From: Williamsia sp. 1138
Lineage (GTDB): Bacteria; Actinomycetota; Actinomycetes; Mycobacteriales; Mycobacteriaceae
Assembly: GCF_002095435.2 (NCBI RefSeq)
Contig: NZ_MJEJ02000054.1
Span: 310,001-374,000 of the forward strand
Direction of reading: 5' to 3'
DNA length: 64,000 nt
Shown here: positions 8,184 through 16,296 of the stretch, in pieces
Numbering within the stretch: position 1 is the first letter of the stretch
Layout of the letters: each line of letters opens with the position of its first letter
Notes under the pieces: model-generated
The model's input: the letters and a program-made list of their open reading frames with translations, nothing else
Told to the model about the DNA's origin: nothing
Databases searched by the model: none
Program-made: the position numbers and the translations under genes

Positions 8184-9428
8184 TCAGAGTGCGCTGCCTG
8201 CGGTCCAGGTCTCCCAGGGCACGCCCCAGTCGCCGTTCTGCCACAACTCGAGCGCAGGACCGCCGGTGTTGCGGACCTCGACGACGTCGCCGGTCACGGC
8301 GAAGTCGTAGAACCACTTGGCATTCTCGGGGTTCAGGTTCAGACAACCGGACGACATGTTGGTGTTGCCCTGCTGGGGGATGGTGTCTTCCAGCTGATGC
8401 AGGTAGATACCGTCATTGCTGATCCGGGTGGCCCAGTTGATGGTCTCGCGGTAACCGAGGCGCGAGTTCACCGGCAGACCGTAGGTGGACGAGTCCATGA
8501 TCACGGGGTTGGCCTTGTCGAGAACGGTATACGTACCCGATTGCGTCCAGAAGTGAATGGTCTTGCCGTTGACCGTCTCGGTACCGCCCCGACCCATCGA
8601 CGTGGGCATCGTGCGCACCAGTTCATCGTTGACGTAGACGCTCACCTGCTTGGTGGTGTCGTCGGCGATGGAGACGTGCGAATCACCGATGGTGAACGAG
8701 CACATCGCGTCGTCCTGACCATAGAGGCCGTTACCGAGGTCGATGGCGTACACCATCGCACGAGCGGTCACCTTGGTCCCCGGCCGGAAGTACTCCTGCG
8801 GACGCCAGTGCACGTTCTGGTCGTCGACCCAGTTCCACTGACCTGCTACGGCGGGTTCCGTCTCCACCGACAGTGCTCTCTGCGCAGCTGCCCGGTCGGT
8901 GATGGGCTCGTCGAAGTGCACCACGGTGACCATCCCGACGCCGTACGTGGCACCGTCTGTCATCGCTCCCCCGCCGGTGGTGACAAACGAGGGCATGGTC
9001 AGGTTGTTGGGCTCCACCGTGCTGAACGTGCTCGTCGCAGAGCGGGTGCGGCCCGCCGCATCGCGAGTGGTCGCATCGAGTTGGTAGGTCTTGGAGTAAC
9101 CCAGGGCCGTGTCCGGCTTCCAGGCGAGCTTGTCCGGGGTCATGACGCCGGGGATCACTCGACCCTCGTCGTTGGTCATGACCACGTCGACGAGCTCGCC
9201 CTCGGCGACGCTCACCAGCACCGTGCCCACCGGATCGAAACCTACGGTTGCCGTCGGTGGCTCGAACGTCAGCTGCGCCTCGGGTATCGGCGGCGGCGTC
9301 GAGGACTTCTGGGTCGTCGACCCTCCGCTTGTACACGCGGCCAGCGCTGCAGCCAGCACACCACCGCCTGCGATGAGTAGCCCCCGCCGACTCAGATGAC
9401 CATCTACGATCCGATGGCGTTCGGACAC
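8184..9428 (-). CDS. L,D-transpeptidase lipoprotein (LdtMt2/LppS type)
   Basis: 414 residues. It forms 3-3 cross-links in peptidoglycan at the outer face of the membrane. The N terminus has SRRGLL, a hydrophobic stretch and the lipobox LAAC, so it is a lipoprotein, possibly Tat exported. Two Ig-like domains (to about residue 255) precede the YkuD catalytic domain with IYLHQLEDT and MSSGCLNLNPENAKWFYD, where the Cys is the nucleophile. The usual His before Gly-Cys (SHGC) is Ser here. GTG 9428 is preferred because the GAGGAG site is seven bases upstream; GTG 9434 is too close. Confidence 0.9.
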   Translation of the reverse strand: MSERHRIVDGHLSRRGLLIAGGGVLAAALAACTSGGSTTQKSSTPPPIPEAQLTFEPPTATVGFDPVGTVLVSVAEGELVDVVMTNDEGRVIPGVMTPDKLAWKPDTALGYSKTYQLDATTRDAAGRTRSATSTFSTVEPNNLTMPSFVTTGGGAMTDGATYGVGMVTVVHFDEPITDRAAAQRALSVETEPAVAGQWNWVDDQNVHWRPQEYFRPGTKVTARAMVYAIDLGNGLYGQDDAMCSFTIGDSHVSIADDTTKQVSVYVNDELVRTMPTSMGRGGTETVNGKTIHFWTQSGTYTVLDKANPVIMDSSTYGLPVNSRLGYRETINWATRISNDGIYLHQLEDTIPQQGNTNMSSGCLNLNPENAKWFYDFAVTGDVVEVRNTGGPALELWQNGDWGVPWETWTAGSAL

Positions 9429-9610
9429 GGGCACGCTCCTCTTTCACTACTTCCACGACGCTCGCGATCAGCAACGCTCACCAGTTTACGGATCGCCGAC
9501 CGGTTTGCCCGTTTCCGTCAGGCCCGCCTGCGGCGCCGACAGGACACGTAGTAACCTTTCCGTGTCCTCGCTGATACCAAAACGTTGCCTCTGAGACAAA
9601 GGACCTATTT

Positions 9611-10504
9611 GTGGCTCGACACCGCCTGACTGCACCCGCCCCGTACCTTCAGGCGCCCGCCGCGGCCCCTGTGTCCTCGAGCCGCCAGGTCAGACCCGGT
9701 GTGACGCGTGCCCAGATGGCTCCGTGGGAGCGTGGCATCTGCCTGACGCAGTCCATCGCGGAACCGAGCGATGCTCAACGCAGAGTACTGGTGCAGACGC
9801 CGTCCGCAAGTCGAGGCGGCGGGCAGCATCGCGCCCCACGTACCGGCGTGGTCCCGACCACGGCGAAGGCAGGCGCTGTGGCCGCGGTCGCCGGAGTGAT
9901 CGGACTGTCGGTGGGTGGAGCCGCTCAGGCTTCCGCAGACACCCCGGCCGCACCGGTCAACGCCGCGTTCCCGGCGTTGCCAGAGCTGCCTGCTCTTCCC
10001 CCCTTGCCGGCCCTGCCCCCGGAGCTGACCCTCCCGTCGGACCTGACGCTGCCCGCGCCGCTCGATGACCTGGTGCAGGACCTGCTTCCCCCGCAGTCGG
10101 CCCAACCCGACGGCCGCACCGCGGTGTCCCCGACCACCGGCACCATGACGTCGGGCTACGGCGCGCGGTGGGGCACCACCCACTACGGCCTGGACATCGC
10201 CAACGAGATCGGCACTCCGGTCTACGCGGTCACCGACGGAACCGTCTTGGAGTCCGGGCCCGCGAGCGGCTTCGGGCAGTGGGTTCGGGTGCAACAAGAC
10301 GATGGCACCATCGGCGTCTTCGGGCACGTCGACCAGAGCTTCGTGACGGCCGGCCAGCAGGTCAAGGCCGGCCAGCAGATCGCCACGGTCGGTAATGAGG
10401 GACAGTCGACCGGACCGCACCTGCACTACGAGGTCTGGGACCAGAGCGGCGCCAAGATCGACCCCCAGGTGTGGCTGAACAACCGCGGTGTGAGCGTCGG
10501 CTGA
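9611..10504 (+). CDS. M23-family peptidoglycan endopeptidase
   Basis: 297 residues from GTG 9611 with AAAGGA upstream. The C-terminal LytM domain has the zinc ligands His190 and Asp194 (HYGLD) and HLH at 269-271, with GHVD at 237-240. A hydrophobic segment ending ASADT (about residues 84-110) looks like a signal peptide but is preceded by some 80 polar residues; an in-frame GTG at 9848 would give a conventional signal peptide. A Leu/Pro-rich linker (about 119-150) joins it to the enzyme domain. It is divergent from the L,D-transpeptidase, another wall enzyme. Confidence 0.88.
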   Translation: MARHRLTAPAPYLQAPAAAPVSSSRQVRPGVTRAQMAPWERGICLTQSIAEPSDAQRRVLVQTPSASRGGGQHRAPRTGVVPTTAKAGAVAAVAGVIGLSVGGAAQASADTPAAPVNAAFPALPELPALPPLPALPPELTLPSDLTLPAPLDDLVQDLLPPQSAQPDGRTAVSPTTGTMTSGYGARWGTTHYGLDIANEIGTPVYAVTDGTVLESGPASGFGQWVRVQQDDGTIGVFGHVDQSFVTAGQQVKAGQQIATVGNEGQSTGPHLHYEVWDQSGAKIDPQVWLNNRGVSVG

Positions 10505-10519
10505 TCCGACAGACAAAGC

Positions 10520-10547
10520 AGCGCCCCGACCTGATGGTCGGGGCGCT
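10520..10547 (+). terminator. Strong intrinsic terminator after the M23 peptidase
   Basis: Perfect 12-base arms (AGCGCCCCGACC and its complement) with a TGAT loop start 16 bases after the stop codon and are followed by GTTTGG. It is the clearest terminator of the window. Confidence 0.85.
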
Positions 10548-10582
10548 GTTTGGTGCCGGCCCGGTTGGGGCACGCTGCACCC

Positions 10583-10732
10583 ATGACCTTCCCGCATGAG
10601 AACGAAGAGCCCATCGGCGAGACTGCCGAAAAAGACGAGGAGAAAGACGTCTACGAGGCAGCCCAGGAAGGTGCAGGCGACGAGCGTGATCACGCCGTCG
10701 GTGGCTCAGAAGGCACCACCGACGGGCAATGA
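10583..10732 (+). CDS. Small acidic protein, 49 aa, paralogue of 16141-16290
   Basis: 49 residues starting MTFPHENEEPIGET and ending AVGGSEGTTDGQ. It aligns without gaps with the protein at 16141-16290, 28 of 49 positions identical, with both ends and the EPIGET and VYEA motifs conserved. That conservation, not similarity to a known family, supports coding. It is very acidic, has no cysteine or membrane segment, and may be partly disordered. It is downstream of the M23 terminator, so it must have its own promoter. No clear ribosome site is seen. Function unknown. Confidence 0.75.
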   Translation: MTFPHENEEPIGETAEKDEEKDVYEAAQEGAGDERDHAVGGSEGTTDGQ

Positions 10733-10752
10733 ACGTACGGGGGCAGCCACAA

Positions 10753-11634
10753 TCAGCGCGGCGAATCGCCGGTTACCAGCGGCAGCTCCGGATCGGCAGC
10801 CCACGCGGTCATCGAACCATCGTAGATGGCGACATCGTCGCGACCCACCAACGAAAGGGCCTGCGCGACACCGGTTGCAGCGATCCCACCACCGCAGTAG
10901 GTGACGATGGTCTTGTCGGTGTCGAGTAGACCCGCAGCCGCGAAGGCTGTGCGCAACTCCTCCACGGGTTTGAATCCGCCCTTTTCTGCGTCGAGTACCC
11001 CCGCGACCGGCACGTTGATGCTGCCCGGGATGTGGCCGTTACGCGCGTAGGTGGTGGTTTCGCCGCGGTAGGTCGGCTCGTCCAGGACGTTGACCAGTAT
11101 GGTCGACTCGTCGTCAAGGGCGGCCAAGACCTCTTCCGTCGAACGCAGCAGTTCCGGTCGGCGTGCGGGAACGAACTCGCGGGGCGTCGCGGTCGACGAC
11201 TCGTCGGTGACAGGGTGCCCCGCGGCCTTCCACGCGGCGATGCCACCGTCGAGAACGGCGACGTCGTCGAAACCCTCCAGCCGCAGGTGCCACCAGAAGC
11301 GTGTTGCCCAGAAGCCCGCCGACTGGTCGTAGACGACCACTTTCGCTCCCGCTCCGATACCCAAGGCGCCCGCAGCCGCGGCGAATCGCTCCGAGCTCGG
11401 CACTGTCCAGGCCTGCTCGCTGCCGGGATCGGCGAAGTCGGTCAACAGCTCCGCGAAGACCGCGCCCGGGATGTGTTCGGCCTGATAGGTCGCCTGCCCG
11501 GACTCGGGGACGTATGGCCCGTCCTTCGGGATCGGTAGGTGGGTAGTGGCGTCCACGACCACCAGATCAGCGTCGTCGAGATGGGACTGCAACCACGCGA
11601 CGTCGACGATCGCGGGAACTGTCTTGTTGCTCAT
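10753..11634 (-). CDS. Two-domain sulfurtransferase (rhodanese/3-mercaptopyruvate type)
   Basis: 293 residues with two rhodanese domains. The first carries VVVDATTHLP and ends near ATRFWWHLRLEGFDDVAVLDGG. The second has the active-site loop YCGGGIAATG with Cys near residue 247. The enzyme moves sulfane sulfur from thiosulfate or 3-mercaptopyruvate to cyanide or thiol acceptors. GGAAGG precedes the ATG by six bases. The loop CGGGIAA is closer to actinobacterial thiosulfate sulfurtransferases than to the CGSGVTA of mercaptopyruvate enzymes, but the choice is not certain. Confidence 0.9.
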   Translation of the reverse strand: MSNKTVPAIVDVAWLQSHLDDADLVVVDATTHLPIPKDGPYVPESGQATYQAEHIPGAVFAELLTDFADPGSEQAWTVPSSERFAAAAGALGIGAGAKVVVYDQSAGFWATRFWWHLRLEGFDDVAVLDGGIAAWKAAGHPVTDESSTATPREFVPARRPELLRSTEEVLAALDDESTILVNVLDEPTYRGETTTYARNGHIPGSINVPVAGVLDAEKGGFKPVEELRTAFAAAGLLDTDKTIVTYCGGGIAATGVAQALSLVGRDDVAIYDGSMTAWAADPELPLVTGDSPR

Positions 11635-11729
11635 GGGGCCTTCCGTAAGGATTCGAATCGGACATTCCCCCTACGTGCACGGTACTGGCCGGCAGAAGGC
11701 GCGGCCCGCCCCGAACCGAGGACCCGACG

Positions 11730-11936
11730 TCAGAAGGCGGCGGGAAACCGCCGGCGCAGTGCATCGATCTGCCTGCGGACCTCATACAACTCGACTCGCT
11801 TCGTGGCATGCGTCTCTGCAGGAGCTGCGAAAGTCGTGATCTCTTCTTCGATCTGCGTAGCCCACTCTTCGAGTTGCGCGGCAAAGTACTGCGCCTGCGC
11901 CTCATTCGAGTCCTGGCCCCACCTACTCGTGGTCAT
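11730..11936 (-). CDS. Small hypothetical helical protein
   Basis: 68 residues from the ATG at 11936 (MTTSRWGQDSNEAQAQYF), ending at the TGA near 11730. The sequence is mainly charged helix with a heptad-like pattern (QLEEWATQIEEEITTF, RVELYEVRRQIDALRRR), so a coiled coil is likely. No known domain is recognised. It follows the DUF3263-like gene on the same strand by 46 bases. A longer form from 12008 would overlap that gene. Confidence 0.5.
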   Translation of the reverse strand: MTTSRWGQDSNEAQAQYFAAQLEEWATQIEEEITTFAAPAETHATKRVELYEVRRQIDALRRRFPAAF

Positions 11937-11982
11937 GGCGCAGGAGTCTATCCCGCCGACCACTGCCGTCGCGTGCTTCGGG

Positions 11983-12219
11983 TCAAGTCGCCAGGCGATC
12001 GGCGGCAACCTGTTTCATTGCCGCGAGGGTCGAGCGATCGACGTCGGCCCCCTCGTTGCCATCGAGGATGTCGCTCAGTCGACGGAAGTACTCTCGTTCG
12101 CCGATGCCGAACTCGACGAGGATGTCTTCGGCGGTCCCGCCGCCGTACGGATACCAGCGCCGGGCGAAGTCGAGAATTTCGAGATGCCCGGCCGGTAGGT
12201 CATTGCCTGTGATGGTCAT
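11983..12219 (-). CDS. DUF3263-like small protein
   Basis: 78 residues. The pattern HLEILDFARRWYPYGGGTAEDILVEFGI...YFRRLSDIL matches DUF3263, a short actinobacterial family with a helix-turn-helix-like core (ILxFExxWW...A...FGxSxxxYYQxLN). Members may bind DNA, but no function is proven. Its start is 219 bases from that of the universal stress protein on the other strand, so the region between is a divergent promoter. Confidence 0.7.
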   Translation of the reverse strand: MTITGNDLPAGHLEILDFARRWYPYGGGTAEDILVEFGIGEREYFRRLSDILDGNEGADVDRSTLAAMKQVAADRLAT

Positions 12220-12438
12220 ACCTCAATTATCCAGCTGTCCAGAGAATTTCGCATCCTTGATCTGCGTATTCCGACCAAAGGGATCAAATGGATGAATGGC
12301 TGATGAACTGCGGATTAACGTGATGTGAGCCGGGAGCAGGAACCCTCCACCGGTACTGTCATGTCCAGTTCGGTGAGCACCGAGCGCCGGCGATCGACCG
12401 GGAACTGACGATCCGGCAGCCAGAAACGAGGACGTGAG

Positions 12439-13329
12439 ATGAGTACCGACACAGGTGCGGTGGTCGTGGGTATCGACGGATCAGAGGCCGCGCTCGGCGC
12501 GGCGCGCTGGGCCGCGGACTTTGCCGCCAAGAGCGGTTCACCCTTGCAGTTGCTGCATGCCATCCCGCGACTCGAGTGGTACTTCGCCAATGCGATGGTG
12601 TTCAGCCCGGACGCCCTCGCCGATGAACTCGCCACCGACGGCGACAAGAAACTCGACGCTGCCGAAGCCGAGATCCGCGCCTCCCACCCCGAGTTGCGGG
12701 TCACCAGACGAATTGTCAACGAGGCGGCCGCCAAGGCATTCGCGGTGGCATCGGACACGGCCCGGCTGATCGTGATCGGGTCTCACTGGTCCAGCGCCGC
12801 AAGTGACCTCATCCTCGGCGGTCACGTCATCCGGATCGTCAACCAGGCCACGTGCCCGGTGCTGGTCTGGCGAGAGACCGCGGCGACACGGACGGGTAAG
12901 CCCCTACCCGTCGTGGTCGGTGTCGACGAGTCCGACAACTCGCTGCGCGCCCTTCGTGCTGCGTTCGCAACCGCCGAGGTTCTCGGTGCGCCACTGACCG
13001 TCGCACACATGTGGGAGACCGGAGCGGCCGTCGGCCTCGGTTACGGCGAAGGTCCTGTCGACTGGAACCTCCTGCACCTGCTGCAATCGACGCAGGAAGA
13101 GAAGCTCAACGAGATCGTCGCGCCGCTGCGCAAAGAGTTCCCCGGCGCGCACGTCCACAAGGTCTACACCGACGTCGGACCGGCCAAGGGCCTCAAGGAG
13201 CTGTCGAAAGAAGCCCAGTTGGTGGTCGTCGGCAGCAAGGGCCACGGCAAACTGTCCGGAGCCATACTCGGCTCTGTCAGCCAGAGCCTGATCCACCACG
13301 CGGAGTGCTCGGTCCTGGTGACCCCCTGA
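12439..13329 (+). CDS. Universal stress protein with two UspA domains
   Basis: 296 residues, the tandem form common in actinobacteria. Domain 1 runs from VVVGIDGSEAALGAARWA to IVNQATCPVLVW. Domain 2 runs from PVVVGVDESDNSLRALRAA to AECSVLVTP. The second carries the ATP-binding signature GSKGHGKLSGAILGSVSQ. In the first this becomes GSHWSSAASDLILGG, which may not bind ATP. It is the first gene of a plus-strand run that reaches 17073 and overlaps nearly end to start with the transporter, which suggests stress or hypoxia control of the run. Confidence 0.9.
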   Translation: MSTDTGAVVVGIDGSEAALGAARWAADFAAKSGSPLQLLHAIPRLEWYFANAMVFSPDALADELATDGDKKLDAAEAEIRASHPELRVTRRIVNEAAAKAFAVASDTARLIVIGSHWSSAASDLILGGHVIRIVNQATCPVLVWRETAATRTGKPLPVVVGVDESDNSLRALRAAFATAEVLGAPLTVAHMWETGAAVGLGYGEGPVDWNLLHLLQSTQEEKLNEIVAPLRKEFPGAHVHKVYTDVGPAKGLKELSKEAQLVVVGSKGHGKLSGAILGSVSQSLIHHAECSVLVTP

Positions 13330-13330
13330 G

Positions 13331-14287
13331 GTGACCGGTGTGGTCGACCGCCTCGAGCGACACCAGGTCGCGATCTATCTGATCGCCATCGCGGCGGGCG
13401 GTGCAGTGGGCTGGGCGGCAACCGATCTCGGCTCCATTCTCGAGCATCTGATCAATCCGCTTCTGGGAGCGCTGTTATACGTCACATTTCTCCAGGTCCC
13501 GGTCGCCGACCTGGGTGAGGCACTGCGCGACACCAGGTTCCTGTCCGCCCTGCTGGTGATCAACTTCGTCCTCGTGCCCCTGGTGGTGGCGGTGATGTAC
13601 GCGATGTTGCCTGCACAGCAGGCCGTGCAGGTCGGCGTGCTGCTGGTATTGCTCTGTCCCTGCGTCGATTACGTCATCGTGTTCTCGGGACTGGCCGGGG
13701 GCAGCAGTACCCGTCTCATCGCGGCCACCCCCCTGCTGCTGATTGCCCAGATGGCGCTGCTCCCACTGTTTCTGTGGCTCTTCCTCGGATCCGAGCTGAC
13801 CGACGTCGTCGAGTTCCGGCCCTTCGCGGTGGCGTTCGTGGTTCTCATCGTGATCCCACTGGCGCTGGCCTGGGCCACCCAATGGTGGACGACGCGCAGA
13901 TCTGCCGGCGCGCGCGTCACCGAGGCGGTGAACACCACCATGGTCCCGCTGATGGCGGCGGTGCTGTTCGTGGTGGTTGCCTCCCAGGTGCCTGCGCTCG
14001 ACGGCAACCTGTCCGATGTCGCGTCCGTCGTGCCCTTTTACGTGGCATTTCTGGTGGTGATGGCGGCTCTCGGGGCCGCACTTTCGGCTGCCTTCCGCCT
14101 CGACACCGGGGGCAGGCGAGCGCTCGTCTTCAGCGGAGCCACCCGCAACTCGCTGGTGGTGTTGCCGCTGGCGTTGGCCCTGCCTGCCGGTTTCGAGATC
14201 GCGGCGGTCGTCGTGGTCACCCAGACACTGGTCGAGGTGATCGGCATGGTCGTCTACGTCCGTCTCGTTCCGCGCCTTGTCACCTGA
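13331..14287 (+). CDS. BASS/ACR3-type transporter
   Basis: 318 residues with ten hydrophobic segments, as in the bile acid:Na+ symporter/arsenite permease superfamily. The stretch LLCPCVDYVIVFSGLAGGSS corresponds to the ACR3 region that carries the key cysteine, and SGATRNSLVVLPLALALP matches the second repeat. No arsR or arsC gene is near, so an organic anion is as likely a substrate as arsenite. The GTG start is two bases after the stress-protein stop, which implies coupling. Confidence 0.8.
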   Translation: MTGVVDRLERHQVAIYLIAIAAGGAVGWAATDLGSILEHLINPLLGALLYVTFLQVPVADLGEALRDTRFLSALLVINFVLVPLVVAVMYAMLPAQQAVQVGVLLVLLCPCVDYVIVFSGLAGGSSTRLIAATPLLLIAQMALLPLFLWLFLGSELTDVVEFRPFAVAFVVLIVIPLALAWATQWWTTRRSAGARVTEAVNTTMVPLMAAVLFVVVASQVPALDGNLSDVASVVPFYVAFLVVMAALGAALSAAFRLDTGGRRALVFSGATRNSLVVLPLALALPAGFEIAAVVVVTQTLVEVIGMVVYVRLVPRLVT

Positions 14288-14386
14288 GCACGCGAGCTCT
14301 ACCCGCGCGCGCCGACCTCGCGGCGCCGGACTGAGGTAGCGCGCTACGCGTGTGCCGGTACCCCTGCGCCGGGCAGGGTCTCTCAC

Positions 14387-14914
14387 ATGGACTCGAAGCC
14401 CAGTCGCGGCGCGAAGCTCAAGGAATGGATCCGCCGGTACCTGCCCTGTGAAATTGCCGGAACGATAGGAGAATTCGGTGGCGCCGGTCTGGTGTATTGG
14501 ACCACCGGGTCTCTGGCCACAGCTGCTGTGGCCGGGACGATCGGCGCGTCCATCGGCTACTACGCCATCGCTTTCGGTACTGCCGCCCGGTGCTATCACC
14601 ACGCGGATTCGCGGCGCCGCGGTCCGCTCCGTGGAGTGGTCGCGGCGCTGCTCGCCCTGCGTAGTCTGCTGGTCGAGTTCGGGCCCGCAGAGGCGGTGGA
14701 CTCGCTCGCCGTCCGACCGTTCGCCTTCTACGTAGGTCCACTGCTGCTGGGCAGCACCATGGCCGGCTGGATTGCCGCAAAGTTTTTCGCCGACATCATC
14801 TTCTACCTCTGCACCATCGTCAGCTACGAGCGATTCGGTTCGCTCATAGCCAGGAAACAGACCGTCCCCGAGGAGGCACACGATGGATCCATTGATTCGA
14901 TCACGGTTGCGTGA
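14387..14914 (+). CDS. Hypothetical membrane protein linked to the decarboxylase
   Basis: 175 residues with about four hydrophobic segments (LVYWTTGSLATAAVAGTIGA, SIGYYAIAFGTAA, FAFYVGPLLLGSTMAGWIAA, ADIIFYLCTIVSY). No family is recognised. The last 32 bases overlap the decarboxylase start, so the two are almost certainly co-translated. An obvious guess is a role in moving or retaining the amine product at the membrane, but nothing in the sequence proves this. Confidence 0.7.
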   Translation: MDSKPSRGAKLKEWIRRYLPCEIAGTIGEFGGAGLVYWTTGSLATAAVAGTIGASIGYYAIAFGTAARCYHHADSRRRGPLRGVVAALLALRSLLVEFGPAEAVDSLAVRPFAFYVGPLLLGSTMAGWIAAKFFADIIFYLCTIVSYERFGSLIARKQTVPEEAHDGSIDSITVA

Positions 14915-16046
14915 GGAACTGCGCGACGTGGCCGCGACACACCACTGGGGCGACCTGCTACGTCAGCACGGCACCCCGCTGCTGATACTCGACCCCGCCC
15001 GCGCCGCCACGCAGTATCGCCTCCTGCAGGCACACCTGCCGGAGGTCGACTTGCATTACGCGATCAAGTCCATGCCTCACCCTGCCGTGATCAATGCGGT
15101 GGCCGCCTGCGGCGGGTCTTTCGACGTCGCCAGCGCCGGCGAAGTCGATCACGTTCGGTCCCTGGGTATTTCGATGTCGAGGTGCATCTACACCCATCCG
15201 GTGAAGAAGCCGCGAGACATCGACCACGCCTACCAGGCGGGGATCCGCCGGTTCGTCGTCGACAATCCCGGCGAGGCCCACAAGTTTCGGGGCCGCCCAC
15301 CCGACATCGAGACCCTGGTACGACTCGCCTTCGCCAACCCCGGTGCCAAGTCCGACCTTTCGGTGAAGTTCGGTGTCGACGTCTCGGAGGCAGAGCAGCT
15401 GGTGAAGGACGTCCTCGCCACCGGAGTCCGGTTCATCGGCTTCAGCTTTCACGTCGGCAGCCAAAGCGCTTCAATAAAGCCGTTCCGGACCGCGCTCGCG
15501 GCAACCTCGGACGTCATCGACCAGGTCGAAGCTGCTGTGGGCGTACGGGTTCAGGTACTCGACATCGGCGGGGGTTTCCCGGTGACGTACCGCGATCCGA
15601 TGCCGTCGATCGCCGAGGTGGGTGCGGTGGTGCGTGAGATCCTGGGGACGAGGACTCGCCGACTGCGCATCCTCGCCGAACCCGGACGGTTCATTGCGGC
15701 CGCCTGCGGCACCCTGCTGACCAGTGTGGTGGGGACTGCGATCAGGAACGGGGCAACGTGGCATTACCTCGACGACGGCTTGTACGGCAGCTACTCCAAC
15801 GTCCTGACCGAAGATGTCCATCCGCCGCTGCTGGCCTTGGCGGAGATCGCGGGGTCGGCCACCGTCGCAGAACCCGTCGTCCTTGCCGGTCCCACCTGCG
15901 ACAGCGTGGACGTCATCGCTCGGGACTACCCGATGCCGGTGCTCCGGGTCGGCGACGTGGTGGTCAGTCCGATGATGGGCGCGTACACGACGGTCACGGC
16001 CAGCGGATTCAATGGGATCACCCCGACACCGGTCGTCGTCGTCTGA
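14883..16046 (+). CDS. PLP-dependent decarboxylase, ornithine/diaminopimelate fold III
   Basis: 387 residues. The PLP lysine is in LHYAIKSMPHPAVI; HVGSQ, LDIGGGFP and AEPGRFIAAACGTLL form the phosphate and substrate sites, and GPTCDSVDVI supplies the second-subunit cysteine and aspartate. The C-terminal TASGFNGITP is close to eukaryote-type ornithine decarboxylase. The product would be putrescine or a related diamine. The ATG at 14883 has a GAGGAGG site and lies inside the end of the membrane-protein gene. Confidence 0.85.
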   Translation: MDPLIRSRLREELRDVAATHHWGDLLRQHGTPLLILDPARAATQYRLLQAHLPEVDLHYAIKSMPHPAVINAVAACGGSFDVASAGEVDHVRSLGISMSRCIYTHPVKKPRDIDHAYQAGIRRFVVDNPGEAHKFRGRPPDIETLVRLAFANPGAKSDLSVKFGVDVSEAEQLVKDVLATGVRFIGFSFHVGSQSASIKPFRTALAATSDVIDQVEAAVGVRVQVLDIGGGFPVTYRDPMPSIAEVGAVVREILGTRTRRLRILAEPGRFIAAACGTLLTSVVGTAIRNGATWHYLDDGLYGSYSNVLTEDVHPPLLALAEIAGSATVAEPVVLAGPTCDSVDVIARDYPMPVLRVGDVVVSPMMGAYTTVTASGFNGITPTPVVVV

Positions 16047-16140
16047 CCCGCCGCGAACTGTTCCCGGATCCTCAACCTGGCGCGGGTATCGGTGCCGCGA
16101 CGTACGGTGGAGTGCAGAAACACACACACTGTGAGGCGTG

Positions 16141-16290
16141 ATGACATTTCCATTCGAGGACTCGGAACCGATCGGCGAAACCGAGGAACTGCTCAAGCAG
16201 TCGGCCGTCTACGAGGCCGGCGAACACGGCCATGAGATCAACCGCGGCCACGCGCTCGGTGGAACCGAGGGTTCCACCGACGGGCAGTAG
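16141..16290 (+). CDS. Small acidic protein, 49 aa, paralogue of 10583-10732
   Basis: 49 residues reading MTFPFEDSEPIGETEELL and ending HALGGTEGSTDGQ. It shares 28 of 49 residues, ungapped, with the protein at 10583-10732. TGAGGCGTG just before the ATG can act as ribosome site. It sits between the decarboxylase and the GH16 gene, seven bases from the latter's GTG, so it is probably part of that transcript. Function unknown; the conserved ends suggest a binding peptide rather than an enzyme. Confidence 0.78.
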   Translation: MTFPFEDSEPIGETEELLKQSAVYEAGEHGHEINRGHALGGTEGSTDGQ

Positions 16291-16296
16291 CCGTCG

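Noticed and set aside
8130-9380. 416-codon plus-strand open frame
   Set aside because: Mirror of the L,D-transpeptidase gene; no family features.
9435-9610. Possible c-di-AMP (ydaO-type) riboswitch before the M23 peptidase
   Set aside because: Such elements precede wall-lytic genes in actinobacteria, but I could not find the conserved core motifs here.
14336-14347. Palindrome GTAGCGCGCTAC before the membrane-protein gene
   Set aside because: Short and GC-rich; expected by chance in such DNA, with no neighbouring regulator.
13475-14881. 468-codon minus-strand open frame
   Set aside because: It covers the transporter and membrane-protein genes on the plus strand and shows low-complexity, His/Arg/Gln-rich translation.
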